Positions 47,330 through 59,015 of a stretch of 64,000 nt of DNA are shown in pieces (the first letter of the stretch is position 1; each line of letters starts with the position of its first letter). The stretch covers positions 2,600,836-2,664,835 of the forward strand of contig KV748187.1 in the NCBI GenBank assembly GCA_001692895.1. Direction: 5' to 3'. Made by a program: the position numbers and the translations under genes. The DNA comes from Cenococcum geophilum 1.58. Taxonomy: Eukaryota; Ascomycota; Dothideomycetes; Gloniales; Gloniaceae. The notes beneath the pieces are model-generated. The model made no database searches. It worked only from the letters and a program-made list of their open reading frames with translations, and was not told the DNA's origin.

Positions 47330-49330
47330 TAGCTCCTATTCCTGCCTCTATCCGTTACTTTTTATTACTAGTCCACATTATATAATACAGCCCACCCTGA
47401 CTAAATAACTTAGTATAGCTTCTTCTTTCCGTTACTTTTCCTTTATCTAAGATAATAATCTTATTAGCGTCCTTAATTATGTTAAGACAATAAACAATAA
47501 TTAAAGTTATTTGACATTCTGCTTAACTTTTAAGTAATTTATAAATTAGTACCTCTGTTAGATTATCTATAGTAGATATAGCTTTATTAAGAAGCAGAAT
47601 CTTTAAAATTTTAAGAACGGCCCTTACAATAGCAATGCGTTAACGCTTACCGCCCAATAGTTTAACACCTTCTTCCCTAACCTTGGTGTTGTATTGGGCT
47701 TTATAACGCATTATCCGGTTATATATATAAGCGGCTTTATAGGCTTCCTTAATTTCATTAGCCTTAGCGCTAAGCTTATACCCTATAATTTCCTTAATTA
47801 ATATATTTGGTAAGTTAAGGCTTTAGGGTATAATTGCGATATTATCTCGCAGGCTACTTAACATAACATTACGGGTATTTTGGCCGTTAATTTTAATGTC
47901 TCCTTTATTAGGGTTAATAAACCGCTGTAAGAGCTTAAAGACTATAGACTTGCCGCTTCCGCTTTGTTTAATAAGTATAATAGTCTTTCTACCCTCGATT
48001 ATAAAACTAATCTTATTTATCGCCGGCTAGTCGCCATCCGCGTAGGAAAATAAGATATTAGTAAATTTAACGCGCCTAGCGGTAACCTTAAGGCGTATTA
48101 CTCCTTTATTAATAATAGATGGCCTAGTTTAAAGAAGTTTAGAAAAACGTTTTTCTGCACTAAGGCAGTCTATAAGAATATTATATAATCTTATATAAAA
48201 GTTTATAAATTTAAATATGCTTAGCTAGGATTTAATTAGAATATATAAGCTGCCTAGAGATGTAAGACCCTCTATAACACGAAGAACTATAAGCCATATT
48301 ACAGTTACTAGGCCGATTATTTTTATTCTATACTCTGCCAAACTAGTAAATAAGCACAGCTAAGACATTTATTATATTAGCTTAATAAAGTCTAATAATA
48401 TAGAGGAAAGTTGGCGGTTCTTATAATCTTAATAGTTGGCTAAAATTACCAGCTCCTAATGTTTTATTACATTATATTTAATCTAGCTTTCCCTATATTA
48501 TATTATAGTATAATTTTAACGCATCCGAAAAAGCTTAGGATTCTTAGTAAGTTTGGCCCAGATTTGTAAGATAACTATAGCTATTACAATAAGTCCAATA
48601 TATCTATTAATAAAGTGCGATAGATAGACTATAATAGTGATAATATTAATTATAAAAGGCATTGTATTGAACAATAGGTAATCCATAAGATTAATAAATC
48701 GTTCTCCTAGGTTTATAACCTTTACAACTTCTATAGAGCTTTTATTGTTATAGAAGTCTATTAATAGTTCTATAATATGTCTAAGGGCTCCCTCTTTAAT
48801 ATTGCGCTTTAAAGACGCCGTAACCTACGCTTTTACTAGCGGCATAGGCAGTGTTATAAGAAAGTAAAGTAGCGACCCTATACAGAACTAAAGCTCTTAA
48901 ATAGGTAAGGGACCTTTAGAAACTAGTTAGTAAATACTATTAAAAAACGGCATAAATATATATACTAAAAGGCTTAAGAGCAGTTAGAAGTGCACCTACT
49001 AATATTAATAGTAAAATCACTAGTGGCCTATTTAAGACTTGTATAATACCTACTATATAAATTAAAAACCATATTTCTAGGCCCTTTGGCCGTAGGTAAG
49101 GTATAATTACTAAGAGATCCTCTATATAATCCCCCTAGCTTTTAGTGTTACTAGCTTAAGGCTGTTCTATAAGTAGTGGCTTAGCTTTAGTGAGCTAAGG
49201 TATTCTATATGGGATAGAGAGCCTAGTTAATAGAAATATCTATAGAACTAATATTGTGAGACGCAAAACTCTATAGATATTAATCGTTAGTTAATTAATA
49301 GCGAGGAGGATTAAACGGGTAGCTTTGAGG
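47330..49330 (-). pseudogene. HMT1/ABCB6-type half ABC transporter relic
   Basis: This is the relic of a half-size ABC exporter of the heavy-metal-tolerance type: vacuolar or organellar membrane, exporting metal- or glutathione-conjugated substrates in known members. It reads right to left. The N-terminal block DYIEDLLVIIPYLRPKG (near 49,120) matches the HMT1 start. Transmembrane helices run from 49,050 to 48,100 (ITIIVYLSHFINRYIGLIVI near 48,640). The nucleotide-binding domain has Walker A SGSGKS (about 47,946-47,962), signature KLLGGKR (about 47,645-47,665), Walker B LLLNKAIS (about 47,573-47,597) and the H-loop region IIVYCLN (about 47,500). Walker B Asp and Glu have become Asn and Lys and the signature Ser is Leu, all C-to-T or G-to-A changes. 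Start near 49,300 is approximate. Confidence 0.85.
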
Positions 49331-51000
49331 GTATAGGATGTTAGGAAAAAACTAAAATAATAATTTCTTTTCTGAGGTAACTAAACTATTTTAAGATATA
49401 AAAGCATCTAAATGCTACTCTATATAAGTATTGGAACTTTTAGGAAGGTCTAAATATCTAATTAGTATAGAGCTATATTCTATATAAAGCAGGTTTATAT
49501 ATATATATATATAGATAGTAATTTACTAGGATATAGTAGAGAATACCTTCTATAACCTAGCAGCACTATTAAAATCTGCCTATAGTTATAAAATTTAAAC
49601 TCTTATATAGCTAACTATAACTCCTACTACTGTCCATAATATATAAGTAGGCTATTTCTTATATGCAACTAATAACGACTGCGACCTTAAAAACTAGATA
49701 GTATAGAAAAGGAAAGAAACGGTTAAAAGGAAGAGATAAATATAATTAAACGTCTTAAATAGCTCTATGGTTTGGAATAAGATACAGAGGTATAGAAGAT
49801 TTCGACTTTTACTCTATATAATATTTTGGTGCGAGGAGGTAATAATATTCTAATAGATAAAGGTTAAGCGAGAGGTCTTAGAACGACTATTTGTGCGGTA
49901 AATAAGGATTGGGCTATACTAAATGCGGCCTATATCTTTAGTTGGCATTATAATAATAAGGGCGCTTTAGTTAAAAGCTTCCTAAATTAAATTTATATAT
50001 ATATGGCTTAATCCTACAGGTAGAAGAACTGTTAAGAGTTAGTGTTAGGATAAATAAGCCATTAATAATATAACTCTATAATCTAGATTAAAAGTAAATT
50101 CTTACCGTTAAAGGCCTAAATAGGTAATTCTTACTTTTGGAATGTAATCTAGTACATAATAGAGGGCACGGTGTGCTTAATTAACCCTAATTAAGTATAT
50201 ATACTAAGATCGCAGATAATAGAGTATTATTAATATATAGAAATAGTAAATGCTATAAAAAACGGGCAAATACCGCCTCGCTTTATAGATAGTAATTAAA
50301 TGCGGGGCTACTAGTGATTTGTAAAGTTAAGGATAGCTTAAAGCTGTTCTAGGAGGCTAGACGGCATAAAAGGCGGTATTAATAGCCTATTAGATAGTAA
50401 TAGAACGCCACGCGCGACTTTAGCCTTATAATTATCGCTGGCTATAAGGGGCTTAGTTAATTAATAAGGCTTACTACGGAATATAAGCGAAGCTATTAGA
50501 TTTAGCCCGACTAAAATAAGCCTAATAAGCTAGCCAGCGAATACCTAACTAAGCCCTACTAAGCCCCTCTACCGAAAGGCATCATTAAATCCTTTTTATT
50601 ATACTATGGTGACTTACGCTCGCAAAGCGGTAGTTATATTTCTATTAAACTTTACTAATTTAAATACTAAGATCTCTAGGCAGACTTTACTATCCTAGCT
50701 ACTTAATTATACGACGCCCTATATAATACCCTCCCTCTTTATAGAAATAGTTTCCCTAATATAGACACTATCTATACCTAAATATTTAGAGGAGGTTCTA
50801 CTAGACGCTCTTAACTATATTAAATTAATATCCTTATATCTTAGCGATAAAGGAAATGTTTAAGTTAAAGCTTTAGAGCCTAATTTAGAGAAATACGTTA
50901 TAGAAGGGCTAGGTAATAAAATTGGGACTTTATCTATAACTAGGCTCTATACAACTATAAGCAGAGCTAGTATAGATTTCTATATATATGCTAACTGCTA
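49331..51000. other. RIPped DNA, no gene assigned
   Basis: Includes a short (TA)n run at about 49,497-49,514 and a GC-richer patch at 50,270-50,600. In that patch, CGCTGGCTATAAGGGGCTTA (about 50,430) and TAAGCCCCT / AGCCAGCG motifs (50,525-50,570) form an imperfect inverted pair. No gene could be supported. Confidence 0.3.
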
Positions 51001-51114
51001 AGCTGCTTCCAAAAAGCTAAGTGGTTTTTTATTTAAAAGATAAAGCCAGAATAGGAATACTAAAAGATTAGTTTATTATTCCTCTTAATATCTAGAGCCT
51101 ACCTGTATATATAT

Positions 51115-51203
51115 CTACTAATAAAGATATATCCACTAATAAAGACATGTCCGCTAATAAAGATATATCCACTAATAAAGATATATCTATTAATAAAGCC
51201 ACC
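51115..51203 (+). repeat. 18-bp tandem repeat, about five copies
   Basis: Units of CYACTAATAAAGATATAT start at 51,115, 51,133, 51,151, 51,169 and 51,187 (partial). The period is six codons: STNKDI on the plus strand, or an Ile/Ser/Gly-rich hexapeptide (SGYIFI) on the minus strand. It lies at the C-terminal end of the minus-strand relic. Confidence 0.88.
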
Positions 51204-52424
51204 TATAAATATATCGTCCTATTGCCTGGGTATGCCATCTTTTACATATCTGGCAAACTGGCTTTTATTAGCGGGGACGTAGTATTCTATCTCCTATTGG
51301 CCTAGTTAGGATACTTCTATACTAGGATTAAGTAGGTTAAAGTTATCTAAGTCTAGATTAAAGTTGGCTAATTCTGGCGTAAAGGTAGCAAAATCTAAAC
51401 TAAAGTCTGCGAAGTCTAACCGGAAATTGGCAAAATTAAAGTTTTTAGTAGTATCTATTAATGTACGTTACCTAGTAAGTTAGTAGGGTTTTAAACTAAG
51501 ATTATCCAAATCTTACTAGAAATGCTATAACTGTTCGTCTTAATAAAGTCTAAATAATTTATTCTACCTACTTATTTTTACGCCATTTAATTTACTAAAT
51601 ACACTTTTGGTTTGGCTAGGGGTTATAAGCAAGACTTAAAAAAGGTTTAATTAATAGTTTATTTAGGTATTTAACGCCGCTTTAAATAAGCTAATCCCGA
51701 GTTATTTATACTTAGATACCGTTTTATAGGCCCTAGTAACTCTAAGTAAAATTAGTATAGTTCTAACTAAAAGTCGCGGATCCCCTTTACCACTTTATTT
51801 GTGTTATGTTTATTTACTTCTTTAAGGATTAGTTTCTTAATAGGTTTAAGAATGCTAGCTAAGCTAAAGGCTATCTTTAGGACCTTTTTTATCTATCTAA
51901 GGTAGTATATAAGCACTAAATAACGCGAACTTAGGAATATAACCTACTTGTCTCTAGAGATATAATCTATAAGTAGAAACTAAGCGCTCTCTCCTAGCTT
52001 AGCACTGATAAGATAACATAGTTACCCAAATTTTACCTACGTGGCGATATTATTAGCTATTATAGGAAGTGCTAGTTTACCTATAACTTATATATAAACC
52101 TTTTTAATAAGTAGACTAAGTGCCTTTCCATAGGGTAGAAGTCCTATATCGTTTTTTTCCCTATTAGTAAACTAGATTAGAAGATCGCAAAAAAATAACA
52201 TAAAGAAAATCCAACAGATAGCGTTAGCTTCTTTTTAATATATAACTTTTTATATATTATAGATTTTTTAGTAAAATTCTGCCTTTAGGTTAGATCGTTT
52301 CGTTCTAGCTTTAACGTTTTTAGACTTAGATTTAATATCCCTTTATCTAGATACGGCGATTTTAGGTTTAGATTTAGTGCTTTTAGTTTTAGACTTAATA
52401 TTATTAAGCTTAAATTTAACGCCA

Positions 52425-52502
52425 CTAGGATTAGATTTAGTACTACTAGGATTAAATTTAATACTGCTAGAATTAGGTTTAATACCACTAGGCTTAATAC
52501 TA
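52425..52502 (-). repeat. 21-bp tandem repeat, about 3.7 copies
   Basis: Units of CTAGGATTAAATTTAATACTG start at 52,425, 52,446 and 52,467, and a fourth, shorter one at 52,488. The minus-strand coding frame gives a seven-residue Ser/Lys/Pro/Asn repeat (for example KFNPSST). The open minus-strand frame 52,285-52,488 that reads as Leu/Asn repeats is a different frame of the same array. Confidence 0.82.
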
Positions 52503-52865
52503 TTAGACTTAAACTTAGCGTTATTAGGCTGGAGGCTCTAAGGCTTAAAGAACTTTACTAGTTCCTCTTTTTACTTAGCTAGTAGAGGCATAAGTAAAGT
52601 CCTAAACGCGAAAGTCTTTACTTTATTTACGGCTCGTTACGCATATATAGTCCTTAACCTTATATTAGGGTTTAAGAGTTTTTTAGGATTAATGGCTTTA
52701 ATAATATTATAGAGGATGTTTACTTTCTTAAAAGAAGTTAGCTAAATAAGAAGGGCTAAAGATTAATATTCCGCTTACGTCTTTAAATATAGTGCGTAAT
52801 ATAGTATTAGGGTAATACTCGTTAAGAATGGCTATAAGGTTAACTATTTTTAGTTTACTTAACAT

Positions 52866-53644
52866 TTTTAGAGCAAAGGAGGGTGGTTAGGATTAAATAA
52901 ATAAGTGCGGGCTTAGCTAAAATAGTATTTCTAAAATGTTCCTAAAATAGTATTTCTAAAATGTTCCTAAAATATTTTAGATACTATTTTAGTTAGTTTT
53001 ATTTTATACCTATTAGCTAAGCTAGTCTAAATCCCTTCGTTCTACTGCTTGTATCCGCAGCCTAATTATCCTTACATCTTCTCTACTTTACCTATTCTAT
53101 TATCACTTATCCTAACTATTTTTCTATAGAATTAAGCAAATGGAGTCTACTACCCGCTTCCCCATTATTTCTATTATTACATTAATAAATAAGACTGTAA
53201 AATTGGTAAGTTAATGGAACCAGCTAATATAGATAGTTAGGATATTAGCGATCTCCTCCACGGACATCTATAATTAGGGGGTTTTAATATTAGCGCCTTA
53301 ATAAAGCGTTAAAGCTTTTAGGTCTTAAGGTAGCTAAAGCTAGGGACTGGTACTAATTATTATATAGCAGGCGTTAGCTTATAAGGCTGTAAATATTCGT
53401 TTACCTAATTACTCTATATTTTATACCCTACTCTATTACCTTACCTTTATTACCTTCTTGTATAACTCTATCTATATACGTTCCTACTAGGCTAGCTAGT
53501 TACTATACCTCTAGCACCTACTCCACTGCTTATTACTCTTATATGTATTATAAGGGTATAGAACCTATTTACTTAACCATATCTTGTCTAACTATTATCT
53601 CTAAGCAGGAAGTTACTTAAATTGTATAAATTAGGGTATTTAAA
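52866..53644. other. RIPped DNA, no gene seen
   Basis: Contains a short direct repeat of AAAATAGTATTTCTAAAATG at about 52,920 and 52,945. Otherwise stop-dense and unassigned. Confidence 0.3.
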
Positions 53645-53990
53645 CATAACATCCTAGTAAGTATTTTAATATATAAGTGCTTCCTAGTAACACCAGTATA
53701 TAAGCAATTAAGATACGACTTTAAAGAATTTATATTAGCCTAATTTGCGTATCTTCTATGGGGGGAGGCCGTATTAAAAAAACTAAATCTAGGAGTTACC
53801 AGAACTATAGAAACTTAGTCCTTAGTACTAAAGGGGTTACGGAAGTTTAAGAGTCCTAATTTTAATATAGTTCTCTTCTACGCTATAGAACCAATAAATT
53901 TGGCTTTTTAGGGTTTTTGGCTTACTTAATAATTTTACCTAAAAGTAAACAATAATAGGGAAAGTAGGCTAATCCGAGCTTCTTAATTAT
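53645..53990 (+). pseudogene. unidentified coding relic
   Basis: About 95 plus-strand codons with only three internal stops: HNILVSILIYKCFLVTPVYK, QLRYDFKEFILA, LLWGEAVLKKLNLGVTRTIE and LKGLRKFKSPNFNIVLFYAI. The signal is clean and the composition normal, so coding ancestry is likely. No family was recognised. Weaker Gln-rich readings continue in the same general direction to about 54,430. Confidence 0.45.
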
Positions 53991-55560
53991 AAATATATTT
54001 TCTAAAAACTCACTATTTAAAGTACTTACTTTCGCTATAGTCTTTCTAAAGCTTACTTTACTAATAGTGACCTATTTACTTATATATATTCTATTAGAAT
54101 AAAGCTAGTAATTTATTATTAATTTTAGGTAGCATCTGGTTACACTCCCTAAGTTAATAACTAAATAGAGAGAATAAGTTAGCACTAAAGCAAAATATCT
54201 CCTTGACCTTTTGCTTAGGGATAGATATAAGTAATAATACTACGCCCAGACCGCTACTATAGAGGCCTAAATAGTGCTTATAGCTAGCTAATAGTTAGTA
54301 GGGTAGTGTCTATACTATATACGCGGGATATAACTTAATAAGGACGTAGAAGCTAGGTTGCATTAATAAAATGCGGATTAAACTAGATAATATAAGTTTA
54401 TATAGGTTTAATTAAGGAAGGCTAAAGGCAAGTATATATATCTAATAAGTTTTCTGGCTTTCTTCTACTATTTTATTAGTTTTCCTTCCAACTCCTCTTA
54501 AATTTATTTAGATTTACTAAAATATACGTGTTATATCTAGCGTCTGCAATTAAATTTTTACAGAATATCTTAACTAGATTGGCGGAATTAGTTAGGATTT
54601 TTCTACTTAAATTTATTCTACAGCTATGCTAGTAGATAAAACCTATTAACTATAAAACTAGGTTATTCTTAAGGTAAAATTAGCTAACAATTCGTTTAGG
54701 TTCTTAGAAGGTAATACTTAGCTTATTCTAAAAGGGGCGAAGAAGTTTAGGTAATTTTAGGAAAAGACTGTCCCTAATACAGTACTCTAGTAAACTAGTT
54801 AGAGTATTTAGTAAGAAACTTTTTCTAGCAATTTCTATATAAGGCTAATATATAGAGTACCCTAAAGATAGTAGAGGGCTAGGTTTATAGGTAATAGAGG
54901 AGGTAGGGGTTACTATAAACACTAAGTTCCCTAGTTTCTAAAGATGCTTATAGTAGTAAGAGTGATATTATGTATATTTTTAATATATATATTTTACCTC
55001 TTTTTAGCTTTATTAGCTATATATATATTAACTTATAAGGGGAGCTATCCTATAGTCAGCATTTATAGCTATTTAACTTACTATATATTGCTAGATATAT
55101 AATTACACCTAGGTTTACTATAAGTATACTTATCTCTAGTATACTATAAAGGCTTAGTGCATAAAATACTAGAAGATAGGAGTAAAATACCTAGTAAATA
55201 TAGTCGCGATGTAAGAATAAATACTTTAATATATTAATATATAGCTAATACTCTCTATAAATAGTATAGGATTAACAAAAACAGTAGTTTATCTTAACTA
55301 TTTAGACAGTAGCCTAAGTAAGCTAAAATAACTATTCCTTCTAGGTGACTGCTATAGCAAAATTAAGGGTACTAGTAGGTATAACGGCATTAGTAAGCGG
55401 GGCCAAGTCCTAACCTAAATAATTATATTTAGGAAACTAGGTTAAGCTATCTATAAGGGCTATTCTAACCATAGTGACCTTAGAGGTTAATTAGGTAGGT
55501 GGAGTTTATATAAATAGCTAAAGGAGACGAGCTTGGATTAGATTAGATATTAGTTGCTTA
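53991..55560. other. RIPped DNA with weak coding traces
   Basis: A Lys/Gln/Arg-containing plus-strand reading around 54,130-54,440 (LVTLPKLITK, LLDLLLRDRYK) is protein-like, but its stop rate is at background. No call was made. Confidence 0.25.
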
Positions 55561-55990
55561 TAATAAGTAAAGTAGTTACTACTCTATCGGCTAAGGCTAA
55601 ATCTTACTATATAGTCTAATATTCGGGGCTATAGCTATTACCTTCCGGGAAGGTAAGAATAGTGCTAAGATATAAAGCCAGGACGTTATATCGCTAATTA
55701 AATTAAATATTTGGCTTATAAACTTAAAGCGGTTATAGAATAGGATACGTACCTTATAAGTGGCTGGTTGGTAGCTAGTATAGCATATACCGCCGCGGCA
55801 AGTTCTATTCGCCGTCATTAACTATAACGCGTTTAATCTCTACGCCTTTACTATTACCGGACTGCTTTTTATTACTTATTAAAAAAACCATCTTACTTAC
55901 TTAATAAATCTCCTAAGAAAACTCCCCTGTTTTATATACGTCCTCCTTATAGTTAGGAACACTTAAAATCTTCTACCGTAATAGTCCTGT
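55561..55990. pseudogene. short coding relic, strand undecided
   Basis: A minus-strand frame of 73 codons (55,597-55,818, starting MTANRTCRGGICYTSYQP) is fully open. The plus strand also offers a low-stop frame with a more typical charged composition (AITFREGKNSAKI near 55,645). One of the two is probably a true relic. The sequence alone does not decide, and no family was recognised. Confidence 0.3.
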
Positions 55991-55993
55991 AAG

Positions 55994-56625
55994 ATGGCTA
56001 CGCCTACTAAATTTAGCGTACTACCTATTAAAGCTGCAGATCTGGCTAGACTCCTAAAAGAAGAGGCCTAGTGGACTCCTAAGATCGAATTCCCAACTAG
56101 CGACGTTTAGTAATTATACTAATAGTTATGCGAAATAGAATATAATAGATTTCTACTAAGCTAAGTTAATAAGCTTTAACGGAATATTACTTAGCCTAAA
56201 TACTAGGAATGCAAAGCCTGATATTTAAAGGACGCACTTAGTAAGCATATTTGGTAAAATGCTCTTCGTAAATATAATATAGACGAGATACCTTCTACGG
56301 ATAGCTGGCGGGGTATTATGGCGTTCTATATATATCTCTTAAAGTAATACGGGCTTTCTTTAAAGCAAGTAAGGGAATGCAGATTATTAATTAAGACCTA
56401 AACCTACTGGTAGCCTAAGGTAAAGCTTCTTTAGGAAGTTTCGGCCCTTTAAGAGATATAGATGGTGGAGAAGTACTTAATAAAGAAAGTATAATAAGCA
56501 CAGCAGTTAAAACTAACTACTAAATTAGTTTTAGCTGGTAAGGTATTAGCTAGGATAATAAGGCCTAAAGCTAGCGACTCTATAGGGGCGAGGGTAGCGA
56601 AATGTAGGGGCGGGGTCGGCGCTAA
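55994..56625 (+). pseudogene. unidentified helical protein relic
   Basis: The plus-strand frame from an ATG (55,994) reads MATPTKFSVLPIKAADLARL then LKEEA and TPKIEFPTSDV. A Gln-derived-stop-rich helical middle follows, then YNIDEIPSTDSWRGIMAFYI (about 56,275) and LVLAGKVLARIIRPKASDSI (about 56,525) with an Arg/Gly-rich end. Overall stops are about 10%, but they fall in positions where Gln would suit a helical protein, and the N-terminal 25 codons are clean. It lies just upstream of, and parallel to, the kinase relic. Family unknown. Confidence 0.4.
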
Positions 56626-56989
56626 GGCACGCTAGGTTTAACCCTTCGCGTTATTATATAATCTAAATTAACTATTCCTCTATTCTAGTACACCCCCTAC
56701 TATAAGTTAGGGTCCTAGCACCCCTTTAGTATAAGTCTATAGGTCCTCTTATCCCCGCTACCTACTAATGCTCGCCCTATAATCTTATTAATTTATTTCC
56801 TGTTTCTATAACTATAGCACCTACTAAGACTGTTAATCTCTCTAACATTTTCTTAATTCTTAGAAATTTTAAGGGTACACCTAATATCCTTACGTTATCC
56901 GAGAATTTATAATATAAGTTTACTTCCCCTATTAATACTCTTTTGGCGAACTAAAAGGGAGGCTAGTTTAAGAAGTAGGAGCTTACCGG
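56626..56989. other. spacer before kinase relic
   Basis: Somewhat GC-richer at its start (GGGCGAGGGTAGC region ends at about 56,640), then ordinary RIPped DNA. It may contain the promoter or first exon of the kinase relic. Confidence 0.3.
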
Positions 56990-58480
56990 CCCCTTTTTAG
57001 CACTAACTTTTAAAGATTACTATTATCTAGATAGATACTTCTTTAGTTCTTTTGGTAAAACTAAGACATATAACCTTTAGCTTATTAAGAATAATAAGAC
57101 CGGCATTAGTAGGCGGTATATTAGGTTTAATATTAGCCTAGTTATAAGACGCTTAAGAGTAAAGACGTTGTTAACAAACCCTATTTATATAATTAATGGT
57201 AATAGCCGCGAAGTAGTCCTTATATAGGGATCATCTATAAAAATCTCTGGCCTAGTCACTATTAATCTTTAAACGGCTAGTTTCTGGGTATAGCATCTAG
57301 TCTTATTACGCGAGGAAGAAGGTAGTTGGTAAGAAAAAGCTATAAAATTTACTAAAGAACTTCTAGACTCCCTACTAAGACAGCTCCCTAGTCTTAAGGC
57401 TAAGATAAATAAGAACCAAACTAGTAATCTTAGATTTGAAAAAGATAATGCTGTATATATATAGAAATAGGGATTAGAAAGAAAAGGGGGTTATATATTA
57501 GTTATAAGGGTATAAGAATTAAAGTCTATAGCTATCTTTGCCGCCAAGGAACTATAATAATAGCATAGTAAGAAAGGTGTAGGAAGAATTAAGAGCGGAA
57601 TATAAGAAGATAATTAAGCTTAGGGAGTATATAAGTAAACGCTACCGAAACTACATTGCCGTTAAGTGCTAATTAATTATCCTTCTTCTAGCCAAACTTA
57701 GTAAAGGTAATTAACTTAATACCACTAGAGAATTAGTAGCTACTATAGATAATTATAGAGTAGATTCTATATAGCCTTAACTTAATAAAACCTAACGCTT
57801 ATAACATTCCTAACTTTATGCTTTAGGTCTATAATGGAATAGTTACTATATATAATAAAGATTTTACTTATTAGGACCTAAAGCCAGAGAATATCCTTAT
57901 TAGAGTTAATAATAATAGGCTTACTCCCAAGATTGCCAACTTTGGAGAATTAAAACTTAAAGCTTTAGGAAACATAACGACTATTACTAGCTTATTATTG
58001 TATATGGCTCCTAAACTCTATATAATAAACCTACCTTATTCCAAAGCTATTAATATATAGTCCTTTAGACTTATTATACTAGAACTTCTAACTAACTAGA
58101 AGCCTAACTTAGAGGTATAGGGCTCCTATGGCCTGCTAAGTCTCGGACAGTATAATAACTAGGTCTGTAATATAATCCCTATCTATATAGTAAGTACGCC
58201 AGAGACGTTTAGGTCTATACTAAAGGGACTATTATATAAGGAACCTAAGCAGAGATAGTCCGCTAAGGAATGCTAGAAATAGCTACTAGGAATTATTTTA
58301 GTAGGTATAAGCATATAAGAAGGTACTAGCAATAGTAAGAAGCGGCTAGCGCCGGCATTTAAGGATAACGGCTGCAGAAATGTATAGAGTTAATACTCTA
58401 CCTAATTAACAATCTCCTCGGAGAGACGCAATCCCTAGGGATTACTTTTTAATAATTCTTATATATTTGACGTAACTTCT
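56990..58480 (+). pseudogene. Ser/Thr protein kinase relic with FHA-like N-terminus
   Basis: This is the relic of a eukaryotic protein kinase. An N-terminal block, KTGISRRYIRFNI (about 57,095-57,135), resembles the SRRH..F core of an FHA phosphothreonine-binding domain. The beta-3 Lys segment IFAAKEL is near 57,535. The catalytic loop reads Y-stop-DLKPENIL (57,867-57,896) where HRDLKPEN is expected. The Mg-binding DFG reads NFG (about 57,938). The APE motif reads MAPK (about 58,005), and the sub-domain IX segment is SF.LIILELLTN (near 58,065). The Asp-to-Asn and Glu-to-Lys changes and the stops fit RIP. The C-terminal extension (to about 58,480) is Ser/Lys-rich. An FHA-kinase of the Chk2/Dun1/Rad53-like architecture is the best guess; the kinase fold is certain, the FHA part is not. 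Confidence 0.82.
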
Positions 58481-59015
58481 AATAGAGTTTTAAAACTTAA
58501 AGGATTAGTATATATTAATAAATTTCTACCCTTACTCCTTATTCTATATCTTTATTGTTTTAACTATTTTAGCCGCTCTAACTCTAAGTTCACGAAGCCT
58601 TTAAAATAGTTTAACGCTAGTAAAGAGGTTATTAAGCTATATAATATACTTTCCTAGAGGATAGAGCCACTACTAAGTAGTCTCGTGCGTCTATATAAGG
58701 CTTAGCGTTAGTATAGTGCTATAAAAGAAAGAGATATAGGATAGCTTACTAAAAGCTACCTATATTACTCCTTAATAACCTCAGTCTTATAGTTAATCTT
58801 AATAGTTATATATTACTTATCTAGCTCCCCTTCCTTATTAATTATACTATCTTCTACCTAAGTAAAGACCTAACCTAAGTTTCGGTATACCTTTAGAGTT
58901 TTAGGGCGTATTACTAGTAGGTCTCCCTTATTAAATAATATATAGCCTTATCCTTTACTTTTATTTATAAAGATTAAAGTTATAAATAAAACCTTATAGG
59001 CCTAGATGGTGCTAT
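58481..59015. other. RIPped DNA, no gene seen
   Basis: No low-stop frame. It lies between the kinase and the Myb-like relics. Confidence 0.3.

Larger units (their letters stand above)
51001..52865 (-). pseudogene. repeat-rich protein relic, family unknown
   Basis: The minus-strand relic runs from a plausible ATG at 52,865 (MLSKLKIVNLIAILNEYYPN). Next comes NPKKLLNPNIRLR (about 52,690), one frame away from the start segment. A Lys/Ser/Pro-rich repeat segment follows (SSIKFNPSSTKSNPSG near 52,440). The best-preserved block is YGKALSLLIKKVYIQVIGKL then ALPIIANNI, with LISAKLGES and LLIDYISRDK (about 52,130-51,940). Near the C-terminus are Asn-Phe/Asp-Phe repeats (LDFADFSLDFATF, about 51,380-51,430) and an Ile/Ser/Gly repeat over the 18-bp array. 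Stops are 6-9%. Disordered repeats around a globular core suggest a regulatory or chromatin-type protein, but no domain was recognised. Confidence 0.5.

Noticed and set aside
52285-52488. Leu/Asn-repeat open frame on the minus strand
   Set aside because: It is an alternative frame of the 21-bp array; the Lys/Ser/Pro-rich frame is continuous with the flanking relic.
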